A stretch of 64,000 nucleotides of DNA from Rhizosphaericola mali (lineage in GTDB: Bacteria > Bacteroidota > Bacteroidia > Chitinophagales > Chitinophagaceae): the NCBI RefSeq assembly GCF_004337365.2, contig NZ_CP044016.1, forward strand, positions 3,100,001 through 3,164,000, given 5' to 3'. The translations under genes were made by a program, and so were the position numbers. Positions within the stretch are counted from its first letter, which is position 1. Every line of letters starts with the position of its first letter. The notes beneath the pieces were generated by a model, which worked only from the letters and a program-made list of their open reading frames with translations, did no database searches and had not been told where the DNA came from. Shown in pieces: positions 1 through 9,783 of this stretch.

Positions 1-1843
1 ATTTTAACGCATCAAATATTTTTTGATTAGCCATAAATCCTTCATTCGATACTACCCATGCAGCACCAAAAGATGGCAACCATGCTCTACCTGAATTAGC
101 TGTAAATTTGCTACTTGCATCAGCACGTAAAGTTCCATTAAATGTGTATTTATTTTTATAAGAATAAGACATCCTACCAAAATAACTACTCACTTTTTCT
201 TGAGCTGGGTAGGTTTGTGGATTTGTTGGTGTCACATTATACGTTGTACCTGGCGTTGCAGATGTAAAATACCAAGTAGCTGGATCATTTGTAATGGTTC
301 CATCAGATCCTGTAGTATAAGATTCTCCATAATTATTTTTATAAGCCGTCTGACCTAACAATCCTGTAAATCTATGATCACCCCATTTATTTTCATATGT
401 CAACGTATTTTCTACAATCCAGTTTTTAGTATTTAATTTACCATCTGTCAAAGTGGTATGCGCACTATATTGATTTACCGTTGCTTGATAAATAGGTACA
501 AAGGTTTGGGTTTCAGTATTATCATAAATTCCACCTATACTACTGTGCCATTTGAAATGCTTTAAGAAGCTGATATCCAAGTACATATTACCATTGATAT
601 GATAATTTTGTGTAGTGGCATGATTATAATCTAAAGTTGCTTGTGGATTGCTTACTGCAGACCCTAAACCATATTGTGTAGGGTCACCATAGGTACCATC
701 AGCATTTTTAGGATTAATAATTGGAGGTGCTGTATATAATCCTCTCCAAATATTAGCTGGAGGATCAAAAGATTTGCTATAAGTACCAATAATATTATAA
801 CCAGTTTTGATATTATTAGTCAAATTAATATCATTACTGAAACTTAAGGTATATCTTTTATAAGTATTGGTCTTTAATATTCCATCTTGATTTAAATAAC
901 CCAAAGACAAATTATATGTAGATTTATCAGAACCTCCACTTACAGATACTTGATGGCTTGTTATAATCGCCTTGCGAGAGGCCACATCAAACCAGTTTGT
1001 TCCGGTTCCAAATTGAGAAGAATCTAATACGCTAGTTCCTCCTGTCAATCTTGTTAATTCGTTGATCATTGTAGCATACTCATAACCATTAGCCATTTTA
1101 GGAAAATGATTAGCTATCTGCACGCCGACAGATCCATTGTAATTTACAGTAAGACCTCGTCTTGATCCTTTCTTAGTAGTAATCAAAACAACACCATTCG
1201 CGCCTCTTACTCCATAAATTGATTCGCTAGATGCATCCTTTAAGATACTCATGCTTTCAATATCATTTGGATTTAAATAGCTAATATCCGTTAACCATAC
1301 TCCATCAACAACATATAGAGGTGCAGTATTAGAAGAGTAAGATCCAACACCACGAATATTAATTTGAGGAGACGATCCTGGCGTACCTGTATTCGTAATA
1401 TTTACTCCTGGAACCTTACCTTGTAAACCACTTACAGGATTCACTACACCTTGTTTGGCTAATTCTGCACCTTTTATTTGAACCACAGAACCCGTTACAT
1501 CTACTTTACGTTGTGTACCGTAACCAACCACGACCACTTGATCTAAAGTTGTATTAACACTAGCTCCTAATAATACGCTGATATTATTATTATCACCCAA
1601 GGTTACATGAGCTGTGCTATAACCATTAGAAGAAATATTCAAAACATCGCCAGCCGTAGCTGAAATCATAAAATTACCCAGCGAATCAGAAGTTGTGCCT
1701 TTTGATTTTCCTTGGATCTTAATGATCACATCCGAAATAGGAGATTTTGTCGCTGAATCTAAAATTGTCCCAGAAAATTGTTTTTGGGCAAATAGACACA
1801 ATGGCGCAAAAAAGAAGAGAAATACAAAATGTAATCTTTTCAT
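1..1843 (-). CDS. SusC/RagA-family TonB-linked outer membrane protein (partial, C-terminus outside window)
   Basis: An open frame of about 614 codons starts at an ATG at 1843 and reaches base 1 with no stop, so only the N-terminal part is present. Residues 1-19 form a signal peptide ending in CLFAQ. A carboxypeptidase-regulatory-like domain follows (FSGTILDSATKSPISD), then the plug domain with VVVVGYGTQRKVDVTG, and the SusC hallmark SIYGVRGANGVVLITTKKG near residue 215. The rest is beta-barrel. Proteins of this family import glycans or peptides across the outer membrane together with a SusD lipoprotein, which should lie off the left edge. A Bacteroidota promoter lies about 90 bp upstream, and a sensor-regulator gene is next upstream in the same direction. 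The substrate cannot be told from this fragment. Confidence 0.93.
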   Translation of the reverse strand, partial: MKRLHFVFLFFFAPLCLFAQKQFSGTILDSATKSPISDVIIKIQGKSKGTTSDSLGNFMISATAGDVLNISSNGYSTAHVTLGDNNNISVLLGASVNTTLDQVVVVGYGTQRKVDVTGSVVQIKGAELAKQGVVNPVSGLQGKVPGVNITNTGTPGSSPQINIRGVGSYSSNTAPLYVVDGVWLTDISYLNPNDIESMSILKDASSESIYGVRGANGVVLITTKKGSRRGLTVNYNGSVGVQIANHFPKMANGYEYATMINELTRLTGGTSVLDSSQFGTGTNWFDVASRKAIITSHQVSVSGGSDKSTYNLSLGYLNQDGILKTNTYKRYTLSFSNDINLTNNIKTGYNIIGTYSKSFDPPANIWRGLYTAPPIINPKNADGTYGDPTQYGLGSAVSNPQATLDYNHATTQNYHINGNMYLDISFLKHFKWHSSIGGIYDNTETQTFVPIYQATVNQYSAHTTLTDGKLNTKNWIVENTLTYENKWGDHRFTGLLGQTAYKNNYGESYTTGSDGTITNDPATWYFTSATPGTTYNVTPTNPQTYPAQEKVSSYFGRMSYSYKNKYTFNGTLRADASSKFTANSGRAWLPSFGAAWVVSNEGFMANQKIFDALK

Positions 1844-2168
1844 ACAGACATTATTAAATTTAAAATTTGCAAAATCGAAGTCTAAAAGAAAAAGAATATA
1901 AGCTTATCTAAGACTTAAAATTTCATAAGCAAATGTAAAAGGATTCTTAAATTACTAACAAATGTTTATTTTTATTTAAACGAGTAAATAGATATTTTAT
2001 AACACATCAATACCACATCATTAAATATTAATTTAATATTTAAATAATTGATTTACTTAATTTTACATTTAATTTTAGGAAATAAAATATACTTACGACT
2101 GTTAGTTATAAAGTTTAGATAAATACGCAAAATCTTTCACCCAATTTAACATTTAAGGAAATGAGATT
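1844..2168. other. Intergenic region between the sensor-regulator and susC
   Basis: These 325 bp are very AT-rich and hold no convincing ORF or RNA gene. The only element I can support is the susC promoter at 1930-1962. The rest may hold binding sites for the neighbouring regulator, but I see no clear inverted repeat. Confidence 0.5.
1930..1962 (-). promoter_or_regulatory. Promoter of the susC-like gene
   Basis: On the minus strand TTTG (1959-1962) is followed after 21 bp by TACATTTG (1930-1937), which matches the Bacteroidota -33/-7 consensus TTTG and TAnnTTTG. Transcription would start near 1924 and leave a leader of about 80 nt before the ATG at 1843. Confidence 0.55.
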
Positions 2169-4997
2169 TTAAAACTTCATCATGAATTCATTTAGATTGG
2201 AATCTGCATTTAACTGCAGTTTTTTGCGAAGACGGTAGCGTTTTAGCTCTACTCCTCTGATCGTTATGTTTAATAATGGTGCGATTTCTTTAGAACCCAT
2301 ATTCATCCTAAGATAGGCTGCAAGTTTTAAGTCAGCAGGAGTCAGATCAGGAAATTGGGTTAATAATTTTTGAAAAAATTGATCATGGATGGTATTGAAT
2401 CCTTTTTCAAATAATCGTGATTCTTGTTTATCTAATTGTAATTGTCGATCTAATTCTTTCGATAATTTTTTAATATTATTATTATTGGTATTTACATCAT
2501 TAATTTTCTCCAATTCATTATGCATCTTATTTAAAAGACGTTTTCGTTTGATCAATTCATTGGCACTATTAGCCAAATCTTCACTGCGCACCTCCACTTC
2601 TTTTTGTAGGACATCTTGTTTTGTTACAAGTAACTGATGCTCATGTTCCAATTTTTGCAAACGTAATTTTTCATCCATTTCACGTTGCTTTTTTTGCAAT
2701 GCGTTGGCATGTCTTTGCTCGATTCTTTTTCTTATAGAATAAAGAATCAACAATCCGATTATTACATAAGTAATTTTAGCTAATAGATTCCAATACCACG
2801 GATCTTTAATATGAAAATCATATGTAATGATCTGATTGGTTATATTATTCTTTGCTTCTATTGTGTAATCGCCAGCATTCAGATTAGTATAATTTTGAGT
2901 TCCTATTTTTGTCCAATTGGACCAGCTGCCTATTGTACCATTTCTATTTAGACGAAATTGAAATAATACCTCACGATCATATATCGGAAAATCCACAGAA
3001 AAGCTTAGATCATTATGATTATAAGATAGACTCAGCGGAACTTTACCATCCCAATTAACCGCTTTTAAACGACCATTTTCCAAATAATAAAAATTATTGA
3101 GTTTAAAAGAAGCGTTCCCATGATTCGAAAATTTGTCAGAATCATACATTGCAAAGCCATTCTCTCCACATAACAATACTGTTTGATCAGTTAAGGGAAC
3201 TATATTTTCATATCCACCAACAAGTGAAAAGTCTTTAAAATTGTAGGTATAATTTTTCGAAAAATCACCACTGACGATTCTCACTACATTATCATCAAAT
3301 ACCCCCCAATAGGTATGATTGGCATAAAATATTTTTTTTGCATTGTATATTGGAGCAAATTTCTTTTCTAACTGTACATCTCGCTCAAAATAAATATTTT
3401 GATGAATCAATCTTGGCTGATATATTCCGTCTCCAGAAGTCAACAATATATTTCCCTGATAAGAAAACAACCACTCCTTATATTTTGGATTAAGACCTAC
3501 TGCATGTGATAAATCTTTTATCGTCTTTACAGATGTATAATCCTTACTTATTTCTGCTAAATAGATTCCTTTATACATATGTGATATCCAAAATCTTCCC
3601 GTTGAATCTTGTAACCAATCGTTAATAGGAATAAACTCTGTGCCCTTCACTATATTTGAAAAAGACCATTGATTTCGATTTTTTTTAAACACAGCTAAAC
3701 CAACATAGGTTCCTTGTAATAATACAGAATCATTGTTTTGTGGGAATGCAATATGCGTCCCTCCACTTATATCGGATAGCACGATTGGTTGATGATTTTC
3801 AATTAAACAGGTTCCTTTGTTATGACCACAGAATAGTTGCCCATCTATTACGGAAAGATTCCAAATCTGCCCATCTAAACCAGATATACGTTGAAAATCC
3901 TCCTCTTGACCATTTAGATTTCTATAAAATAGACCTTGATTCGTTCCTATATACAATTGATTTTGAAAAATTACCCCTGAATAGACTGATCCAAAATCAC
4001 CTCCTAAATCTTTAAAATATCTAAATGGGGAATGTAATGCAATCTCTGCAAAGCCCTTGTCCATGGCACACCAAAGATTACCAATATTATCTGTATTTAA
4101 TCCAAGAATTGTATTATTCTGAAGTCCTTGATGTTGATTGAAAATATTTAAAATATTTCCTTGTGCATCTATCTGCAGAATTCCATTTTCAATCGTTCCA
4201 AATGCATAACTATTTTTATTAATCACAGCACCTGCATTGAGTTGATTTCTCGATAAATAGGCTGTTAAATGGGGAAATAAAGGGGTGAATTGTCCATTCC
4301 AAAATCTGAATAAGCCATAATGCACGGTCCCGACCATGATACCGTATTCAGGTGCTGGCAAAATAGAAATAATTTCATCATTTGTTAGGCGATCATCCAA
4401 GACCAGAGGCTCTGATAGATTATTTCTCAATCGATATAATCCCTTCCCTAACACTTGAAAATATAACTCATCGTTGACTTCAAACAAGTACATGATATTT
4501 CCAGGTATAGGAATAGACGTAATTTTGTTATTTTGATATTTATATAAAGCGCCAAAAGATTGAAAATATACATTACCATCCTTTGCTAGTAAGATTTTCC
4601 AAAACTCATCTCTTTCAAATCTTTTATCTTTTATCAATTTGTTAAGTGAAGTGTATTGCCAGTCTCCATAACCAACTTTGGACCAATATCCAAATTCGCC
4701 ATATGCCCCTGTGTAGATCCGTCCGTCCTTAGCCGCAGCGACACAACGAACAATCTTTTGTCCTGGTAATTCATATAAATGCCACTCTCCTGCATTTGCA
4801 ATAAGCAATCCTTTATTATTACCAACGACAATAGCTCCATCTTTTGTTTGATCAACAGCCCAATTTTGATTAGATGCACCATACTGGGACTTATAAAAAT
4901 TAATAATTTGTGGTGTAAATGAAGACAAATTTTGTGCAGCAACAGAATTCAACACAAAAGCCATCACAAATAAGAATATTTGGATGTTTTTTTTCAT
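2169..4997 (-). CDS. Membrane-anchored Y_Y_Y / LuxR-type HTH sensor-regulator
   Basis: The 942-residue protein has a signal peptide (ending NSVAAQ) and a long beta-propeller-like periplasmic region with repeated short blades such as DGAIVVGNNKGLL and DGRIYTGAYGEFGYW. A Y_Y_Y-type domain follows (residues about 670-740), then one transmembrane helix near residue 750 (ITYVIIGLLILYSI), a coiled coil (about 770-860), and a C-terminal LuxR-type helix-turn-helix (LTPADLKLAAYLRMNMGSKE, then IRGVELKRYRLRKKL). This is a one-component regulator without a kinase domain. Its position directly upstream of the susC-like gene, in the same direction, suggests that it senses the cognate substrate in the periplasm and controls that locus. 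The assignment rests on fold-level pattern recognition and the ligand is unknown. Confidence 0.82.
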   Translation of the reverse strand: MKKNIQIFLFVMAFVLNSVAAQNLSSFTPQIINFYKSQYGASNQNWAVDQTKDGAIVVGNNKGLLIANAGEWHLYELPGQKIVRCVAAAKDGRIYTGAYGEFGYWSKVGYGDWQYTSLNKLIKDKRFERDEFWKILLAKDGNVYFQSFGALYKYQNNKITSIPIPGNIMYLFEVNDELYFQVLGKGLYRLRNNLSEPLVLDDRLTNDEIISILPAPEYGIMVGTVHYGLFRFWNGQFTPLFPHLTAYLSRNQLNAGAVINKNSYAFGTIENGILQIDAQGNILNIFNQHQGLQNNTILGLNTDNIGNLWCAMDKGFAEIALHSPFRYFKDLGGDFGSVYSGVIFQNQLYIGTNQGLFYRNLNGQEEDFQRISGLDGQIWNLSVIDGQLFCGHNKGTCLIENHQPIVLSDISGGTHIAFPQNNDSVLLQGTYVGLAVFKKNRNQWSFSNIVKGTEFIPINDWLQDSTGRFWISHMYKGIYLAEISKDYTSVKTIKDLSHAVGLNPKYKEWLFSYQGNILLTSGDGIYQPRLIHQNIYFERDVQLEKKFAPIYNAKKIFYANHTYWGVFDDNVVRIVSGDFSKNYTYNFKDFSLVGGYENIVPLTDQTVLLCGENGFAMYDSDKFSNHGNASFKLNNFYYLENGRLKAVNWDGKVPLSLSYNHNDLSFSVDFPIYDREVLFQFRLNRNGTIGSWSNWTKIGTQNYTNLNAGDYTIEAKNNITNQIITYDFHIKDPWYWNLLAKITYVIIGLLILYSIRKRIEQRHANALQKKQREMDEKLRLQKLEHEHQLLVTKQDVLQKEVEVRSEDLANSANELIKRKRLLNKMHNELEKINDVNTNNNNIKKLSKELDRQLQLDKQESRLFEKGFNTIHDQFFQKLLTQFPDLTPADLKLAAYLRMNMGSKEIAPLLNITIRGVELKRYRLRKKLQLNADSNLNEFMMKF

Positions 4998-5018
4998 ATA
5001 ACTAAAAAATTTACAGAA

Positions 5019-5651
5019 TTAGGGAGCCAATCGATCCACTTGCCAAACGCCTTCTTTCAATATGTATTTAAATCTGTCATGCAATCTACTATGACGTCCT
5101 TGCCAAAATTCAAATTGAAATGGAATGACTTTATAACCACCCCAATTGTCTGGTCTAGGTATATTTTTCCCAAATTCTAAAGAATATTTTTCTTGATTGT
5201 GTTCCAAAATTGCGCGCGAGGCTATCACTGAACTTTGAGGAGAACACCAAGCACCGATCTGACTGCCTAATGGACGAGAATGGAAATATTGATCACTTTC
5301 TTCTGGAGTTGTTTTTACGACTTTTCCGATAATTCTTATTTGCCTTTGTAATTCTTTCCAAAAAAATACCAAAGCAGCATTAGGATTCACAGCAAGTTCT
5401 TTTCCTTTTTGGCTTTCATAATTCGTGAAAAAATGAAAACCTTCTTTATCATAATCTTTCAATAATACAATACGTGCATCTGGTAAATTGTTTGCATCCA
5501 CAGTTGCCAATGTAATCGCATTTACTTCTTCAATTTGACTTTTAACAGCATCTTCCCACCATATTTGAAACATATCAAAAGGATTTGATTTTACATCTTT
5601 TTCCTCTAATACTTTCAATTGATAATCTGTCCTTATATTTCCAATATCCAT
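5019..5651 (-). CDS. pdxH: Pyridoxamine 5'-phosphate oxidase
   Basis: PdxH uses FMN and O2 to oxidise pyridoxine or pyridoxamine 5'-phosphate to PLP, the last step of vitamin B6 synthesis and salvage. Family motifs are RIVLLKDYDKEGFHFFTNY (FMN site), SRPLGSQIGAWCSPQSSVI, and the C-terminal substrate-binding part with WQGRHSRLHDRF and a terminal VDRLAP. I chose the ATG at 5651, which gives 210 residues and starts MDIGNIRTDYQ. It leaves a short gap after the upstream rhomboid gene. An in-frame ATG at 5672 would add seven residues and overlap that gene by 11 bp. It is the last gene of the rlmD-rhomboid-rhomboid-pdxH cluster. Confidence 0.95.
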   Translation of the reverse strand: MDIGNIRTDYQLKVLEEKDVKSNPFDMFQIWWEDAVKSQIEEVNAITLATVDANNLPDARIVLLKDYDKEGFHFFTNYESQKGKELAVNPNAALVFFWKELQRQIRIIGKVVKTTPEESDQYFHSRPLGSQIGAWCSPQSSVIASRAILEHNQEKYSLEFGKNIPRPDNWGGYKVIPFQFEFWQGRHSRLHDRFKYILKEGVWQVDRLAP

Positions 5652-5661
5652 AACCCAAATT

Positions 5662-6582
5662 TTAATTGTCACTCATTTTTTTTAAAAATGCCTTTTCCTC
5701 ATCGGTCAAAGATTCTATACCTGTACGATTAATTTTATCCAAAAGATCATCCAAACGCTCTTGACTCTTCCTTGGGAAAACTTTGTACGGTTCCTTCTCC
5801 ACTTTATAATAGAACTGTTCTTTATTCTCTTTTATCATTTTTTTTTCAGGGTTGAATAAGTCATTTGTCCAATTAAATGCTCGAGTCATCCATTCCCCCC
5901 AATCATTTCCCTTTTTCAAAGCCGTAATGTAAAAAAAGCCAACCAATCCTCCAGCCAAATGAGCTAAGGCAAAACTTCCGCTCGTAGTTGCAATAGTTGC
6001 ATAATCTATTGCAATAAATATCACCATAACAACCCATAATGGAATTCCTCCATTCAGCATAGGCAATAATCTATAATTTGGAGCTAAAGTCGTTACAGCT
6101 ACAGCGATAGCCATCACAGAGGCTCCAGAACCTAACATAGGAATCAACATACCATTTGCAAAATTGTGAATTGCGTTGGATGATATTAAAAATACAATAG
6201 CTCCTGCTAAACCACCATATAAAAACAAAGGAAATAAATGCTTGTTCCCAGCTAAATCTTGTAACAAAAATCCAAATGTCCATAACCAAATCACCGTACC
6301 TAAAACAGACATTACACCTTCATGGGAAAACATATACAAGAAAAGCGTCCATGGATGACGACCTACATAACCCAAATCTGGCGATAAGGAGAAATAAGGT
6401 AAAATAGTCTGGTGAAAATAAATATTAGATGCCTTAACATCAGCGTAAGACATAAATAATACAATTTTTACCGAACTTATCGTCAAAAAGCCTATGGCTA
6501 TTAGTATAACTAACCATGTCAAGGCATTATAATCGGAGCCAAAAGAAAGTCTAGGTTTCTTTTTTTCTTCCATAATTTCCAT
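5662..6582 (-). CDS. Rhomboid-family intramembrane serine protease (divergent)
   Basis: This 306-residue protein has about six transmembrane helices and a charged C-terminal cytoplasmic tail of about 80 residues (KKMIKENKEQFYYKVEKEP onward). The catalytic serine appears in MLGSGASVMA, where the usual GxSG reads LGSG. The catalytic histidine is in ALAHLAGGLVGF. Rhomboids cut transmembrane segments within the membrane. The protein follows a more canonical paralogue by 24 bp and the two are probably co-transcribed. It may have a different substrate, or weak activity because of the altered glycine. The tail near the C-terminus (SQERLDDLLDKINRTGIESL) resembles the short tail module common on Bacteroidota rhomboids. 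Confidence 0.85.
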   Translation of the reverse strand: MEIMEEKKKPRLSFGSDYNALTWLVILIAIGFLTISSVKIVLFMSYADVKASNIYFHQTILPYFSLSPDLGYVGRHPWTLFLYMFSHEGVMSVLGTVIWLWTFGFLLQDLAGNKHLFPLFLYGGLAGAIVFLISSNAIHNFANGMLIPMLGSGASVMAIAVAVTTLAPNYRLLPMLNGGIPLWVVMVIFIAIDYATIATTSGSFALAHLAGGLVGFFYITALKKGNDWGEWMTRAFNWTNDLFNPEKKMIKENKEQFYYKVEKEPYKVFPRKSQERLDDLLDKINRTGIESLTDEEKAFLKKMSDN

Positions 6583-6606
6583 ACAAATAATTTTATCGCA
6601 AATATT

Positions 6607-7434
6607 TTAATAAAAATTGTTTCTATTTTTCTTGTTCCAAAAGTACACCAAAATAAATCCAATCAAGCCTCCTCCAATATGTGCCATGTGCGCAACATTA
6701 TCACCTACAGAGTTTTGAAATCCTAAATACAATTCATAAGCAATATATCCGGTAACAAACCATTTGGCTTTAATCGGCACCAAAAAGTAAAAATACAAAT
6801 ACGTATTAGGAAATAAATAACCAAATGCAACCAATACACCAAAAATAGCTCCACTAGCTCCAACAGTTTCCGTATTTACTAATACATCATAATTCTGCTG
6901 TATTACCATCGAAGCAGCTCTCGCAAGATCTAAACTATTGGGTTGCATTTTCCAATAATGAATCAATTCCAATACTCGTCCATCATATTTATCAAAATGA
7001 TATTTGTTATTGAATTGAAGAAAATTATCAAAGGTTAAATGTGTATTCAAATTAGCATAAGCATGCTCTATTCCAAATAAGGAAAATTCGGTATAGATCA
7101 ATTGACATGCTGCCGCACCAATACCACAAATAATATAGAAAGTCAAAAAACGTTTCGGACCCCAAAAATTTTCCAAAATCGAACCAAACATCCACAAGGC
7201 AAACATATTACTAAATATATGCATCCAACTGCCGTGCATGAACATATAGGTAAATAACTGCCAAGGTTTGAAATAATGACTTTGGATAACGTGCAATGCA
7301 AACATATTGTTGATATAATTGCCTACACTAGTACCCAAAACCGATTGAGCCAAATACACCAATACATTAATTATCAAAAGATTTTTGATAATGGGTGGCA
7401 ATACTTGGAAGTTTGTCGGTCTAAACTGCTGCAT
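6607..7434 (-). CDS. Rhomboid-family intramembrane serine protease
   Basis: This 275-residue polytopic protein carries the full rhomboid signature: GASGAIFGVLVAFGYLFP with the catalytic serine, and AHMAHIGGGLIGFILVYF with the catalytic histidine. The first membrane segment is followed by a W-rich loop (YFKPWQLFTYMFMHGSWMH, then NMFALWMFG) typical of the family. It contains an extra hydrophilic insertion (residues about 115-175) between the second and later helices. The start ATG at 7434 is 10 bp downstream of the rlmD stop, so the genes are likely translated from one transcript. The substrate is unknown. Confidence 0.93.
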   Translation of the reverse strand: MQQFRPTNFQVLPPIIKNLLIINVLVYLAQSVLGTSVGNYINNMFALHVIQSHYFKPWQLFTYMFMHGSWMHIFSNMFALWMFGSILENFWGPKRFLTFYIICGIGAAACQLIYTEFSLFGIEHAYANLNTHLTFDNFLQFNNKYHFDKYDGRVLELIHYWKMQPNSLDLARAASMVIQQNYDVLVNTETVGASGAIFGVLVAFGYLFPNTYLYFYFLVPIKAKWFVTGYIAYELYLGFQNSVGDNVAHMAHIGGGLIGFILVYFWNKKNRNNFY

Positions 7435-7443
7435 CTAATATTA

Positions 7444-8871
7444 TTATTTTTTCAATTTGAGTTTTACTACATTTTCGATATGCAATGTATGTGGAAACAT
7501 ATCAACAGGTTGCACCTTTATAACTTGATATTTTGCATCTAACAAAGCTAAATCACGTGCTTGCGTAGCAGGATTACAACTTACATATACAATTTCTGGA
7601 ACTTCCATTTCCAATAATTTTTGTACCAATTTTTCATGCATGCCTGCTCTTGGAGGATCGGTGATAACAATATCAGGTTTACCATGTTCTTCAAAAAAAG
7701 CATCATCACATATCTTAATCACATCCCCTGCAAAAAACACAGCATCATTTACATTATTCTCCGCTGCATTAATTTTTGCATCCTTAATTGCATCGTCGAT
7801 AACTTCAACTCCGACAATTTTCTTTGCTTTATCACTTACAAAAATTCCGATACTTCCCGTACCACAATATAAATCGTATACGACTTGCGAACCATCGAGC
7901 TCCGCAAAATCTCTAACAACTTGATATAATTTTTCCGCTTGTCGCGTATTGGTTTGGAAAAATGATTTTGGACTTATTTTAAATTTGAAATGTTCTAATT
8001 TTTCATAAATAAAACCATTTCCTTTCCACGATTTAGGTTCTAAATCGTAAATACTATCATTTTTCTTTTCGTTGATCGTATAAAGAATGGTCGTAATTTC
8101 TGGAAATTCTGTCTCTATTTTACCCAAAATTTCTTCTCTCCACGATTTCTTTTCGTAACCAACAACAAGGTTAATCATGATCTCCCCTGTGGTCGCGATA
8201 CGCACCATCATGTTACGCAACCAACCCGTATGTTCTTTGATATTGTAAAAAGGAATATTATTCTCCCGTCCCCAAGCGGCAACGAAATTTCTTATTTTAT
8301 TGGTTGGTTCTTCTTGTAAATAGCATTTTTCAATTTCTACTACTTTATCGAAAAAACCTTTCGCATGAAATCCAGCAGCACCTTCATTTTGCGCATTATC
8401 CAAAAGATTATCTTCTTTCAGAGCGATGAAATTTTCTCTTGGTATATATTTTTTTGTGGAAAAAGTGTATTCCATCTTGTTGCGATAACCTTGCGTTTCG
8501 CCACATCCTAAAATGGGTTGAATTTCAGGCAATTCAATCTTACCTATACGTGTAAGATTGTCCACAACTTGTTGTTGTTTGTATTTCAATTGCAATTCGT
8601 AAGGCAAAGTTTGCCAACTACAACCACCACAAATACCGAAATGTGTACAAAAGGCTTCAATTCTCTCTGGAGAATATTGAACGACTCTCAAAGGAAAACC
8701 TTCTGCGAAATCCTTTTTATTTTTGGATAATTGTACATTGACGATATCTCCAGGAATAGAGTTTTCTATAAAAACTACTTTACCTTCCACTCTAGCCAAA
8801 GATTTGCCTTCCGCGGCATAATCCGTTACCAATACATTTTCTAAAACGATTCTTTCTTTTTTGCGTCTCAC
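7444..8871 (-). CDS. rlmD: 23S rRNA (uracil-C5)-methyltransferase, RlmD/RumA family
   Basis: The 475-residue protein has an N-terminal TRAM RNA-binding domain (about 1-65) and an iron-sulfur cysteine cluster (FCTHFGICGGCSW, plus a later cysteine). It also has the SAM-binding motif VYDLYCGTGSIGIF, the motif DPPRAGMHEKL, and the catalytic cysteine in VYVSCNPATQARD. It makes 5-methyluridine in RNA using SAM. In Bacteroidota members of this COG2265 family the exact target uridine can differ, so the symbol is a family-level assignment. The start is GTG at 8871; no ATG is available before the conserved TRAM sequence. It is the first gene of the cluster that runs to pdxH. Confidence 0.9.
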   Translation of the reverse strand: MRRKKERIVLENVLVTDYAAEGKSLARVEGKVVFIENSIPGDIVNVQLSKNKKDFAEGFPLRVVQYSPERIEAFCTHFGICGGCSWQTLPYELQLKYKQQQVVDNLTRIGKIELPEIQPILGCGETQGYRNKMEYTFSTKKYIPRENFIALKEDNLLDNAQNEGAAGFHAKGFFDKVVEIEKCYLQEEPTNKIRNFVAAWGRENNIPFYNIKEHTGWLRNMMVRIATTGEIMINLVVGYEKKSWREEILGKIETEFPEITTILYTINEKKNDSIYDLEPKSWKGNGFIYEKLEHFKFKISPKSFFQTNTRQAEKLYQVVRDFAELDGSQVVYDLYCGTGSIGIFVSDKAKKIVGVEVIDDAIKDAKINAAENNVNDAVFFAGDVIKICDDAFFEEHGKPDIVITDPPRAGMHEKLVQKLLEMEVPEIVYVSCNPATQARDLALLDAKYQVIKVQPVDMFPHTLHIENVVKLKLKK

Positions 8872-9046
8872 AGCGCAAAAATAATTGAAATAAAGGGGAG
8901 CAAAAAATAAAGGTAGTTCAGCCGGAAAATTTGTTCAATTTAATAACATCAATCACATTTCAAACAAATACAATCGTTTGCATATCGCAATTTAGCAAAA
9001 GCCCAAATTTAGCATCTAATTTTAAAATCTTTCATGTGTAAATATT

Positions 9047-9080
9047 AAAGAGTTGGCGTATTTCCATACATCAACTCTTT
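9047..9080. terminator. Hairpin downstream of the beta-barrel protein gene
   Basis: AAAGAGTTG (9047-9055) pairs with CAACTCTTT (9072-9080). On the plus strand the hairpin runs into a T tract; on the minus strand it sits just after the stop of the gene at 9085-9645, where the following tract is weaker. Confidence 0.5.
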
Positions 9081-9084
9081 TTTC

Positions 9085-9645
9085 TTATTTCCAATGATTA
9101 TAATCTTTCTTATTTGAAAATCTAAACCAATAAGCCACTCGAGCACCTATCAGACTCGCGCCATAACCACCACGATTCCATCTTTCCCAACGAACATCGG
9201 CTGTTAAAAATTTATTTATATAAACGCCTGTATTTAAAGCAAAAGTCGTGGAGCGATTTTGATATGCAGACTCATTAGAAAAATAAGTAAAACCAATCTG
9301 CGGCTCAACGTAAAATCTGGAAAATGAATAGCGCCCTCCAACCTTTATTGGAATAGCTGCAAAATTTGAATTACCGTCTCCATGGTAATAACCATTACTA
9401 TAATTTGAATTATTAAATTTAATCCAACCTGATTGCAAACTAACGGCAAATCTATCATCGAAATGATAAGAATACTTAGCGGTACCTCCAAAACCAAACG
9501 TACTTACATCATTAAAATTCCCAATAGGAAATGCGAATTCTGGTCCCACACTTAATTCAGATCTATCTTTAAAACGCTGAGCAGAAACTTGATTAAAACT
9601 AAAAAGACCAAGGCATAAAACGGACAATAGGTTAAACTTCATCAT
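9085..9645 (-). CDS. Secreted outer-membrane beta-barrel protein
   Basis: This 186-residue protein starts with a signal peptide (MMKFNLLSVLCLGLFSF, cleavage after QVSAQ). The mature part consists of alternating hydrophobic and polar strands rich in aromatic residues, with motifs such as ELSVGPEFAFPIGNF, GFGGTAKYSYHFDD and ARVAYWFRF at the end. This is the pattern of a small eight-stranded outer-membrane barrel of the OmpW/PorT-like type. It stands alone between rlmD and the divergent obg. No specific function can be given. Confidence 0.8.
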   Translation of the reverse strand: MMKFNLLSVLCLGLFSFNQVSAQRFKDRSELSVGPEFAFPIGNFNDVSTFGFGGTAKYSYHFDDRFAVSLQSGWIKFNNSNYSNGYYHGDGNSNFAAIPIKVGGRYSFSRFYVEPQIGFTYFSNESAYQNRSTTFALNTGVYINKFLTADVRWERWNRGGYGASLIGARVAYWFRFSNKKDYNHWK

Positions 9646-9731
9646 GCAATTTATTTTGATAATTGAATGGGCAATTTATAAATAATTCAACGACAATCAG
9701 CATTCTGAGTTAAAAACTAATTTATATAAGT

Positions 9732-9739
9732 TAATTTTG
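9732..9739 (+). promoter_or_regulatory. -7 element before obg
   Basis: TAATTTTG matches the Bacteroidota -7 consensus TAnnTTTG and lies 45 bp upstream of the obg ATG. The -33 element is weak. Confidence 0.4.
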
Positions 9740-9783
9740 CCAATTCACATTTGTAAATAAATACATTAGAATAGCAATTTCTT

